Assembly (NCBI GenBank): GCA_003194525.1
Contig: NBIV01000038.1
Location: 248,001 to 312,000, forward strand
Reading direction: 5' to 3'
From: Gracilariopsis chorda
Lineage: Eukaryota > Rhodophyta > Florideophyceae > Gracilariales > Gracilariaceae
Length of the DNA: 64,000 bases
The position numbers and the translations under genes were made by a program. How positions within the stretch are numbered: position 1 is the stretch's first letter; each line of letters begins with the position of its first letter. Below, in pieces: positions 55,248 through 64,000 of this stretch. The notes beneath the pieces were generated by a model, which saw only the letters and a program-made list of their open reading frames with translations, ran no database searches and was not told the origin of the DNA.

Positions 55248-55281
55248 AAAACTGTGAAACTGTGATTTCTCGGATCTTCCC
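55248..55281 (-). repeat. conserved 5' block of Harbinger copy B
   Basis: Reverse complement of the block at 42942-42975 with about two differences. It lies about 370 bases upstream of the transposase start. With copy A it forms an inverted pair spanning 12.3 kb. Confidence 0.75.
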
Positions 55282-55299
55282 ACTGCACCTTGCCTTTAT

Positions 55300-58200
55300 A
55301 TAGAGGCCAGAGGCCTGGCCGTTATCGTGCGGCTGCGCTGTTAATTTGGAAGGGGGTGCACTGAATGTTTTAGTTTTTGGTGGCCCCACCGCCCTGAACT
55401 AGGCGCCAATTGGGCTTAGGGTGTCCACGTGTGGCACTGGCCCTTGGCCGAGTGCAGTGCGCGGGCGCGTGTACACTCGTACAACTATGTACTTCGGTTA
55501 TTAGAGTAGAATCACTTTACAAAAGCTGTCATAGTGGCCAGCCATAGTAGTGGGCCAACCTCCCGCTCCAGCTTCTAAGTAAATTCAGCCGGACTCTTGG
55601 TGGGTTCAGAACTCTAGTTGTGGTATTGAAACAAAAGTCCTACCTGACTTACTCCCGTGTCAAAGCTCACAGTACAGGCTATAGCTTGGGCAACTATAGC
55701 CAAAGTCCACCTCGTCTACCGCACTCGCCTGGTATTAACCAGTCAGTCCTCGGCCCTCCGTGACTGGTAGTGCGCGTTGTGCTCCCGTTTTGTCCGCTGG
55801 CCTACTGGCAATTGTACCGTCTGATTAGACAACCGACCAATTGTATGGAACCTAGTATTTGGGTGCAGACAGGAACCCAGGTTAGTTAGCATCGATCACT
55901 TCGAGACCCCGACGGCACACCCATACCAGACATGGACGTCTGAGCTCTGGCGAAATCTCAGAGATAGCTTGCTCTTCTGTTGCCACGCGTTTGGTGTTAG
56001 GTCGAAGCATCGTAGACGACCCAAGCATAAGCCCTTGTCTGGGTTCTGAACTAATCTCGGGACTGCGTCCCACCTTCTCCGTCGCTACGCAACGTTTGCT
56101 GGGGACTGGTAGGTAATTTGTCGAGTCCCACGCATTGGTAGTACCTTTACTAGATGCTGGTCTCTTTGGGATTGTGGGCGTTGGCCAATAGTCGTACTTC
56201 CGTTGGAATCATAGAACCGAGCTCTAGATTAGAATTATTGTTGGCCTGCTAGGCTGTTCCTGCCAGTTTTTGCTTGCTGTTAGCTCCAATAATAGCAGCT
56301 GGTCTTCAGAGCAAAGTTTTGCGCTACATAGGAAGTACTGTTTTGCCTTAGAAAAACCGTATTAATCACACAATCTTCTTCACGTCTATCGAACGCAGCC
56401 TGTAGTTTTCTGTGAACGTCGCCATACTCAAAATAATTTATTCATGTATTTTTTCCGGTGCATTAATTCGGCAATAAATGAATAATTCATTTGGAGAAAT
56501 ACTAAAACGTTGTCATAATTATTATCATATTGCCATTCAGTGTAGACCATGTTCTTTGAAATAAAGTCTTTGCATTGTTCGATATATAGTTCTATGCCAA
56601 CTGCATCTCAGTGTACTTTAGACAGAGCCGGATGTACTGTCCAAAATCCAATTAGTACTCTGTAATTTCTTTTGCATATTTTATATAGACCTTCAAACCC
56701 GTATCAGAAGAAAGGATACAGAATCTGTGACACCAAAAAGCATGCAAAGAACGAACTAGGCATCTTGATTTGAATGACAGTCCATAATATTTCCAAAGCA
56801 CTGAAGAAAATTCAAATTATTACGCTCTGTACGCGGCCAGAACATCATTGCTGTTGAAGAACCAAAGTGTTTACAAGATGTCGGATTTCCTGGATGTGCA
56901 CCAGGAAATGTTCTTTCGCTTGTACGCAAGGCAACCCAATCGCCGTGAAAGGGGATTGTTGTGATTCCGAGTCGCAACAGTGCAAGGTTTGGCCTTGCCT
57001 TGCTAAAGAGCGCAATAGAACAATTAAAAGGGATGGGAGTGTTTTGGGCTTAAACCAGAGAGAAAACCGAAACCGTGGTTTTGAACGTAGGAAAGAAAAG
57101 AACCACGGCAATGAAACAACACCGAGAGCACGAAGACTGTTCTGAAAGACGTTGTGTTTTGTGTTTCGAGATGAAGGACTCGTTTGTGCCGAAATGCAGC
57201 ATCTCTTATACGGAAACAAATTTGTTCTGATCTGTCCTTTTGTCCGTTTCAGAATTGGGTGTCACATTCAACCCACTCAGTTTCGTTTGAAACGACTCTT
57301 TCGAGAATTCAAATCAGATCACTGTCACCTACGCAATTCTCAAACTTGATTTCTGTCTCACCACCACCAATGCACAATTCACCAAATTCAGCGTGCGCAC
57401 TCTGTAACATACTATCCATCAATTACAATGCGTCTCGCTACCACCCGCTCCAATAAAATATCATCACAATTAGGCCAGTTCTTGGTCATCCAGGGTTTTT
57501 GTCTGTTAACGACTTTATATTTGAACGGCATTAGAAGAGACGCAAGTTATATAATAGTTTAAACCAATGTAAAAGGTATTGAGAGCTGGTGTGGTAATTT
57601 TATGTTAATTATACCAAAATGTGGTCACATTCACTTTGATATAGATAAATAAATTCTGATTCATTTGAAAGTTGAAGTGAAATTCTTTTTGATCTTAAAT
57701 TTGGTCGTCGTCGTGTTTGTAGAGTTGTGAACAAAATGAATTTTTTAATATATCTATGCCGTAACAACAGATAAAAAGCCATTAAAAGTAAACAAATTGG
57801 CAACAAGCTGAATATACCGGGAAAGAAAGCTGGTAATTTTCAATAGTTGCTGTTGCTCAATGTGATAATTTGTTATGTAAAATCTAGTTTAATCTTCTTT
57901 TGTATGCTGTAGCAAAGCAAAGAGTTTTATGTTTCGGGAAAGAAGAGTTTCGCATCAAGATGTCAGAAGAATTGCAATTTTGTAGTATATTCCAGAAGTA
58001 AATTACTGTTCTTTGAGAAGGGTGGATGGGAATTTGACATGCTGAAAGAAACAAAATATCTGAAACCAACAGATTGATCATTACTGAACAAAATGTTTGA
58101 TCGAGATCGGCTTTGTCAGTTTTTCTTTTTCCAAAGCCACCTACCGCACTTTACAGCCTTACACTGCTCAAATAAAGCCACTTCTTAGTTTTACTGAAAA

Positions 58201-58426
58201 TATAATATATGCAATAAAGTACGGAGTACAACAATGGGTTCTGGCTACCGTTTGTAATACGTTTTGAACAGGGTGAAAGTAAATACCGTCAGTTGTTCAA
58301 AATATATGATACATGGAGGGTTTGTACGCACTGCCGTCCCGGTGATACCGATTATAAGGCCTATTCTATGACTTCATTCATGCAAAAACGGTGAAAGCGA
58401 AATCTGACAGCGTCTGGTAAGAACAC
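55300..58426. other. gene-free; hairpin-dense to about 56.3 kb, then AT-rich
   Basis: No gene seen. The first kilobase holds several perfect hairpins, such as GGCCAG/CTGGCC with a 4-base loop near 55.31 kb, GGCTATAG/CTATAGCC near 55.68-55.70 kb and GGGAC/GTCCC near 56.06 kb. From 56.3 kb the sequence is AT-rich with only short chance ORFs. Confidence 0.45.
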
Positions 58427-58695
58427 TGTAATAAAGTGATGGTGAATAAGGTCTGGCCTTCTCCCAATGAAGGGGAAGGTCAGTTGACCTCATTTTATAC
58501 AGGTCTTGTAGCAGTCTGGAGACTTCTATGACTACGCTACAAACTAGATACTGTCTGTGACCATGACAGCTACAAGCTAGCTACTGTCTGTGAACATGAA
58601 AGCTACAAGCTAGCTACTGTCTGTGAACATGACAGCTACAAGCCGATCACGGTGTTCAGGCGTGACTTGGCTTGTAGGCTGTCTTCTGTGTTACA
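58427..58695 (-). repeat. Gypsy-3 3' LTR
   Basis: It is 269 bp, plus-strand TGTAATAAAG...GTGTTACA. It contains about three copies of a 33-bp unit (AGCTACAAGCTAGCTACTGT...) at about 58.55-58.64 kb, placed on the U3 side of a TATAAAA box (minus strand, 58499-58493), so the repeats may act as enhancer-like sites. Confidence 0.95.
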
Positions 58696-58696
58696 C

Positions 58697-61600
58697 TCAC
58701 CCCGTTTTGGGCTGAAGCTGTCTCAGCGAAGTCTTAGAGTTTTGAAAAGATGCCAACAGTTCCTTGCAATTCGAAAGCGAAGTTCGAGGAAGCCAAACCG
58801 CGTCTTCACGAGCTTCTCCAACAAAGTGGACCAGGTAAAAAACTTTGCGATTGAACTTTTTCTTATCCAATATGGCGCAAGCTTCTTGTTCAACCGTTCC
58901 ATCGTTGCTAATGACAATATCCAGCGGGCCCTGCTGGTTAGTGTGAAATAGCTTCAGTCTCGAAACATGAAAAACATCATGAGCTCGGCGCATGGTGGCA
59001 GGTAGTTCAATGCGGTAGGTAACTGGCGACAAGACTTCGTGAATGCGGAACGGGCCAATGAAACGTGGTTGCCACTTCTTTGGGAGACTTGAGCGTCGTG
59101 TAAGAGAAAGATTGTCTGCACGGAGGAGAACCAAGTTTCCTACTACAAACGAGACGTCTGCACGAGTCCTGTCAGCGTAAAACTTTTGCTTCGACACTGC
59201 GGTAGCCAAATTATCTCTGGCCATTGCAACAAATGCCTTGCGACGATCAATGTAGTTGAGAGCTTCTTCGGAGAGTTCCGTGCAGTGCTGAAGAGACCTT
59301 GTGACCGACGTATGGGGGACGTACCATAGAATGACTTCGAATGGCGCTCGTCGTGTGCTGCCATGGCGGGAAGCGTTGTATTCGAATTCGAGAGTCGGCA
59401 AAAGGCGGTTCCAGTCGGACGGGGAAGATTGAATGGAGGTACGGAGCATGGAAGAGAGGGTACGAATCATGTTCTCCGATTGTCCGTCCGTCTGCGGGTG
59501 GTCAGCAGAAGAAATATTGCACCTCACATTGAGAAGTTGCATAAGAGATCGCCAAAATCGAGACCTGACCTTGGGATCGCGATCAGAAACGAGAGTGTGA
59601 GGTACACCGTACTTGGAAAAACGATGTGCGTCGAACAAAGCCATAGTGTCCTTCGCCGTTGCATCCTTCGTGGTTGGAACGAAAATAGTATACTTAGAAA
59701 GCTTCTCGACGAAGACGAGGATGGCATCGTGTCCGGAGTCCGAACGGGGAAGTTCAGTCAGAAAGTCGAATGTGACTATCTCCCAACAACGATTCGGGAT
59801 AGGTAGGGGCATCAGTAAGCCCTTCGGGCAAGTCATGGACGACTTGTTAGACTGACAATGGCGACAATTGCGCACAAAGCGAAGTATATCTCCATACATC
59901 TGCGGCCAGTAGACGCTTCGCACAGCCGAGCAGTAGGTCTTATCAGCACCCAGGTGTCCCACTCCGTGAAAGTAATCCATTACCTCAGATCGCAAGTTTG
60001 ATTTAGGGATGTACAACCTCAAAGAGGAGGTCCCCTTCCAGTACAAGAGATCATCGATGAGCTTGAAGTTGGTTATTGAGCGGAGTAGACGGGCGGGAGT
60101 GGACTGCGAACTGTCTCTGTGATGCGAAAGCAATTCAGTGGCCAAGGTATCCGCGGCGTAGGTCGCACGAATGCGATCGTGCAACCCCGGCATGCATGCG
60201 GAAAGCGAGTGGAGCTGCGGGGGAGTGTGGTCGGGTCTGCGGCTGAGTGCGTCAGGTACAACGTTCTTCTTTCCGGCAATATGCCTGACGTCGAAGCTGT
60301 ATTCTTGGATTTCGTCGAGCCAACGACACTGCCTCCCGGTCAGCTTACTCTTTGACTGAAGGAACCTCATTGAGTCGTGATCAGTGAGAAGAGTAAAATA
60401 TCTTCCACGAAGATAGGGGCCCCAAGTTCGTAAAGCAATCATCACAGCCAGCAATTCCTGATCGCCGGTATCCCAGTTCGATTCTGTTGCCGACAAGCGG
60501 TGCGACATGAATGCGATTGGGTGTCCGTCTTGAGAAAGCGTTGCTCCAACAGCGTACTTCGATGCATCCGTGGCGAGAACAAAGCGCTTATCCGGATCGG
60601 CGTGAGCCAAAACGGGTGCAGTGTTCAACGCAGTTTTGATCTCGGCGAAAGCTCGGTCTTGCTCTGTAGACCACTCGAACGCGTGTTTGCGGATGACATC
60701 GGTGATAGGCTGTAGTTTAGAAGCATAGCCTTTCACGAAACGACGATAGAAGTTAGCGAGGCCAACAAACTGCTGAACATGGCGGAGTGTGGTAGGTGTA
60801 GGCCATTCTCGGATAGATGTAATTAGACGTTCCTGAGTAGAAACACCCTTGTCCGAAACATGAAAGCCCAAGAAATCCACTTCTGTTACACCAAACGCAC
60901 ACTTGCTGAGCTTAGCGTATAGTTGGTGTTTCTTTAGAGCGGCAAAAACCTCTCGGAGGTGATCTTTGTGCTCCTCTATTGTTCTGCTGTACACCAAAAT
61001 ATCGTCGAGATACAGGACGAGGCAGCGACCATTGAGGTGTTTCAGAACGGAGGCGATTAGGCGAGAGAAGGCGGCCGGGGCGCTGCAAAGCCCAAAGCAG
61101 AGCACTGGCCATTCAAAAGAGCCGAAGCGAGTGCGAATGGCAGTTTTGTGGCAGTCCTCTTCCTTAATTCGCATCTGATGATAGGCCCCCACGAGGTCTA
61201 TCTGGGTAAATATCTTCGCTCCGGCAACCTGGTCTAGTGCTTCGTCAATGAGAGGGAGAGGCGTGGCGTCCGGAATGGTGATTCGGTTGAGACCTCTATA
61301 GTCACAGACCATGCGTAGCTGTCCCGACTTCTTCTTCACGAAGAAAACTGGTGCTCCAAATGGAGAAGAAGATGGGCGGATGAGTCCTTTGCTGAGGAGC
61401 TCTTCCAATGTGTTGCGGAGAAGATTGAGCTCTTCGTTTGAGAGCCGAATGACCGGCCGTACGGGAGGTGGCTGGTCGTGTTTCAGGTTGATCTCGAAGT
61501 CCTGTTCCCGCTGAGGAGGGAGATCATACGGTAGTTCCTCTTTAAAGACGTCTCGGAACTCGTTGACTATGGAGGCCAATTCAGGGTGGCAGTCGACGGA

Positions 61601-62192
61601 AGAAGACGGGCGTAAGCGCAAAGCATACAGTTCGCATCCCTTCTTCTTTGCCATTCGACGAAGGCGTTTGTAGGACACAGTTGGGATAGTGGGCTTCTTC
61701 ACGCGGGCCTGGGAGGGCGTCAGTTGCCGAGGAAGAACATTGAACCTTGAACCGTTTGTGCGCTGTACGGTAAGGTTGTAGGTCTTCCAGTCGACGTGCG
61801 GGCGAGCAGAACGAAGCCATTCTCGACCTACAGTTACCAGTGGTAAACCGTTATCCTTGTCATTCATCTCGATAACGTAAACCGAGACTGGAATAGACAA
61901 GTCGCCGAGGGAGATGTGCGTTTGTGTCTCGAAGAAGATAGGAACTGTTGAATTGTTGCCAAGTTCAGTACAGGGGAATGCGGAAGCGCGGAGAGAAAGC
62001 TGGCAGAGACGAGCCGAGTTCAGTGACATGAAAGCGTGGGAGGCTCCAGGATCGAGGTGGAAGGCAACCTTATGGCCATTTAAGGCACCTTCGTAGATGA
62101 TTTCGCCCTTCGGAGCAGTGTCGATGGCTGAGAGCTTCGGTGGAGCCGTCGAACTGCTTGGATTCGCACTTGTGTGCGAAGTTCCTAGTTTT
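58697..62192 (-). CDS. pol: Gypsy-3 pol polyprotein
   Basis: The open frame starts upstream of its first ATG (62029) and overlaps the end of gag in the -1 frame, so it is probably made as a gag-pol fusion. Order: protease with HLDPGASHAF (about 62.03-62.06 kb); reverse transcriptase with MVCDYRGLNRITIPD and VLYLDDILVYSR; RNase H starting FVLATDASKYAVGATL; integrase HHCC zinc domain (HGVGHLGADKT...CRHCQSNK), catalytic core with TFDFLTELPRS, VSDRDPKVRSRFW and HPQTDGQSEN; a C-terminal GPFRIHEVLSPVTYRIELPA region; and a chromodomain-like tail with VFYLVHFVGE and VWLPRTSLSNC. Protease and integrase motifs look complete. The chromodomain suggests targeting to heterochromatin, in keeping with the nested surroundings. 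Confidence 0.96.
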
Positions 62193-62194
62193 TT
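62163..62194 (-). promoter_or_regulatory. gag-pol -1 frameshift signal of Gypsy-3
   Basis: On the minus strand the heptamer A-AAA-AAC (62194-62188) is followed at once by the gag stop TAG, a 7-base spacer that includes the stop, and a 7-bp hairpin TTCGCAC, loop ACAA, GTGCGAA (62180-62163). The pol frame is -1 to gag. This is the textbook arrangement used by many retroelements. Confidence 0.82.
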
Positions 62195-63417
62195 GCCCTG
62201 TGATTCGGTGAGCGCTGGGCTGCGGAATCAGCTGCAATGTTGCGGCAAGGGTGACGAGGGTCGCTCCAAGGCTTCTTGCCACATTTCATGCAGCGATCGT
62301 TGGCGCGATACACACCATTCTCGACAGCGTTTCGTACGTCGGCGGGTCCCCAAGAAACAGCATCGGGATCCTTACCGATCAGACTCGGATCTGGATGCTT
62401 TGAACTTGCGTTTTTCTGCCACGGTTCCTTGTTCTTGTGAGAACGTTTGGATTGAATGGGTTGGAAAGAGCTCGCATTGTTCCACTTCTCCGAGATATAG
62501 ATCGTCCGGACATAGTTGTAAACCTCAGACATCGATATAGGATTACCGTCTGGAAAGCGTTCGGATAACTTCTTACGGAAAAGCAAAGGTAGCGAGAGCT
62601 GCATAAACGTAAAAGCCTCAGACACAGGGGTGTGACAGATGTCGACCAGTTCTCTAAAGCTCGCGATATGTCTCTCTATGGAACCATTGAGTCGCAGTTG
62701 GATCAAAGCAACACGAGCCATTGCACGTTCGTTTGCAGGCACAAACTCGGCTAGCATAGCCTCTTGCAGAACTGAGAGGTTCGGGAACGAAATGCCATCG
62801 CGAGTTGCGCGAGCGTACCACAGATCTGCGTGGTCACGTAATAAACAGACGGCAATGTCAACTTCTTGAGCGTCAGAAATGCTAGAGCACAAGTTTGTCA
62901 CTTTTCTGATACCTGAGATAAAGGAACGAACTTTGACCGAAGTCCGCTCAGATTCCTTCCCATGATAAGTGGCAAAGTTTGACGATTTCAACACGCTCAA
63001 AAGAAGGGGTGGTCTTCCGGGTTGGTGCTGGGATGGTGGGTCCACCGGAGTAGTGTCCAAAGGGCGGGTGGGTGTGGCAAGAACTGTAGTCCCGGATGCG
63101 GGAGAAACAGCTGCGACCGCCTCGGTCAGGGAGCTCACTTGGGCGGCTAACGCATCCAATGAAGCTTGCTGCTGCTGGATCATTTTGAGAAGGGATGTTG
63201 GAAGTATTCCTTGTGGTCTCGGAGATGATGAACGGGAGGTAGCTGCGTCATCCGTATGCGGCAATTCGGCGGTCGGCTGGTGTAGTGGGGACAGAGCGGC
63301 AGGTGGCTGATGGCCGGTTGCACCGTTTTGAGCCGACGGATTTGCTGTACGGGAAGTTGAGCTGGCTGTCTGTGCTCTGAGGCGTGCTCTGGAGCAAGTC
63401 TCGCTTGCGGGGGGCAT
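62185..63417 (-). CDS. gag: Gypsy-3 gag
   Basis: 410 residues from ATG 63417. The N-terminal 60 residues are Ala/Ser/Thr-rich, followed by a short coiled-coil-like stretch (LKMIQQQQASLDALAAQVSS) and the capsid-like gag core (FATYHGKESERTS to about residue 310) with ADLWYARATRDG and FRELVDICHTPVSE. A basic linker leads to a knuckle CMKCGKKPWSDPRHPC with CX2CX9HXC spacing, as in Gypsy-1. The ORF ends at the TAG of the frameshift site. Family role: particle assembly and genomic RNA packaging. Confidence 0.94.
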   Translation of the reverse strand: MPPASETCSRARLRAQTASSTSRTANPSAQNGATGHQPPAALSPLHQPTAELPHTDDAATSRSSSPRPQGILPTSLLKMIQQQQASLDALAAQVSSLTEAVAAVSPASGTTVLATPTRPLDTTPVDPPSQHQPGRPPLLLSVLKSSNFATYHGKESERTSVKVRSFISGIRKVTNLCSSISDAQEVDIAVCLLRDHADLWYARATRDGISFPNLSVLQEAMLAEFVPANERAMARVALIQLRLNGSIERHIASFRELVDICHTPVSEAFTFMQLSLPLLFRKKLSERFPDGNPISMSEVYNYVRTIYISEKWNNASSFQPIQSKRSHKNKEPWQKNASSKHPDPSLIGKDPDAVSWGPADVRNAVENGVYRANDRCMKCGKKPWSDPRHPCRNIAADSAAQRSPNHRAKN

Positions 63418-63466
63418 CGTGGTCGTAGCAGGACTGTAAAATGCGCACGAGAGGGGATCGAAATGC

Positions 63467-63477
63467 AGATGCTACCA
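63467..63477 (-). promoter_or_regulatory. Gypsy-3 primer-binding site
   Basis: On the minus strand TGGTAGCATCT begins two bases after the 5' LTR, the same 11 bases and spacing as in Gypsy-1. Probably primed by initiator-Met tRNA, not proven. Confidence 0.78.
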
Positions 63478-63479
63478 AA

Positions 63480-63748
63480 TGTAATAAAGTGATGGTGAAT
63501 AAGGTCTGGCCTTCTCCCAATGAAGGGGAAGGTCAGTTGACCTCATTTTATACAGGTCTTGTAGCAGTCTGGAGACTTCTATGACTACGCTACAAACTAG
63601 ATACTGTCTGTGACCATGACAGCTACAAGCTAGCTACTGTCTGTGAACATGACAGCTACAAGCTAGCTACTGTCTGTGAACATGACAGCTACAAGCCGAT
63701 CACGGTGTTCAGGCGTGACTTGGCTTGTAGGCTGTCTTCTGTGTTACA
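63480..63748 (-). repeat. Gypsy-3 5' LTR
   Basis: It is 269 bp with one difference from the 3' LTR. TATAAAA on the minus strand lies at 63552-63546, with the 33-bp repeats on its upstream side. Confidence 0.95.
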
Positions 63749-63753
63749 AACAC

Positions 63754-64000
63754 AGCACGTTGCAAAGCGTAGAAGCCACATTTTGTTTTCGTCTGAAGCC
63801 CAGAAGTTTTTGTAGCTATGCGAACAACACCTGAAGTCATCTGCATGCTCTTGTTGGTTGAATGTGTCATTCGTTTTCCAAAGTGTACGAAAATAAACGG
63901 AAATCGAAACTTTTTAATTCACAGTTACCGTTCACAGATTAACCAAAGTCATAGAATGACCCAAAGCGCTGAGGCAACGGCTACTATGATTTGGCGCCAA
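63754..64000. other. flank of Gypsy-3, nothing recognised
   Basis: No ORF or repeat of note in the last 250 bases. Confidence 0.4.

Larger units (their letters stand above)
58427..63748 (-). mobile_element. Gypsy-3: full-length chromovirus that looks whole
   Basis: LTRs of 269 bp (58427-58695, 63480-63748) differ at a single site. Both flanks carry the target duplication AACAC (58422-58426, 63749-63753). Between them, on the minus strand, are a primer site, a gag ORF of 410 residues and a pol ORF of about 1150 residues ending in a chromodomain, with no obvious breaks. The near-identical LTRs indicate very recent insertion. It is a relative of Gypsy-1: same primer site, same gag knuckle spacing and same gag-pol junction. 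Confidence 0.96.

Noticed and set aside
42942-55281. The whole 12.3 kb as one composite transposon moved as a unit
   Set aside because: The two transposases are only about 70% identical and decayed to different degrees, and no target duplication was found at the outer ends; two separate copies are more likely.

Overview
This window reads as a transposon-rich, probably heterochromatic stretch of a eukaryotic nuclear genome. Three Ty3/Gypsy chromoviruses, several decayed Ty1/Copia copies, a Tc1/mariner element and two PIF/Harbinger transposases are layered over one another. No tRNA, rRNA, CRISPR or bacterial-style operon was seen. Host coding sequence survives mainly as unspliced-looking fragments: an M20 dipeptidase end and pieces resembling Moco sulfurase, SMC5, DDX1 and carotenoid isomerase. 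Intron poverty and the SANT/Myb companions of the Harbinger transposases would suit a red alga or a stramenopile, but I cannot fix the lineage from this window.

Layout. 1-471: C-terminal part of an M20 peptidase. 1.3-5.3 kb: short repeats and Copia relic 1 (-). 5.3-7.3 kb: gene-free, with striking hairpin repeats. 7.5-18.6 kb: Copia relic 2 (-), split by complete Gypsy-1 (7935-13293, target duplication CACCG), followed by a second related gag copy. 18.7-20.7 kb: an unidentified 163-aa ORF with a TATA box, and a Tc1 element inserted in its stop codon. 20.7-23.8 kb: gene-free. 23772-33994: complete Gypsy-2 (-, target duplication CCTTC), packed with short hairpins and carrying an antisense ORF beside its 3' LTR. 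34.0-40.0 kb: Gypsy and Copia relics. 40.5-41.5 kb: two tandem repeat arrays. 42.9-55.3 kb: two Harbinger-type copies facing each other; between each transposase and its SANT/Myb gene lie fragments of host genes. 55.3-58.4 kb: gene-free. 58427-63748: Gypsy-3 (-, target duplication AACAC), which looks whole, with LTRs differing at one site.

How the parts relate. Gypsy-1 and Gypsy-3 belong to one family. They share a primer site, an unusual gag knuckle (CX2CX9HXC) and a gag-pol junction of A-AAA-AAC, stop, short spacer and hairpin, the classic -1 frameshift layout. By LTR divergence Gypsy-3 is youngest (about 0.4%), then Gypsy-1 (about 2%), then Gypsy-2 (about 4%). The observations most worth following are the hairpin saturation of Gypsy-2, its antisense ORF, the three hairpin repeats at 6.1 kb with differing but still paired stems, and the Harbinger pair with host gene fragments inside it.
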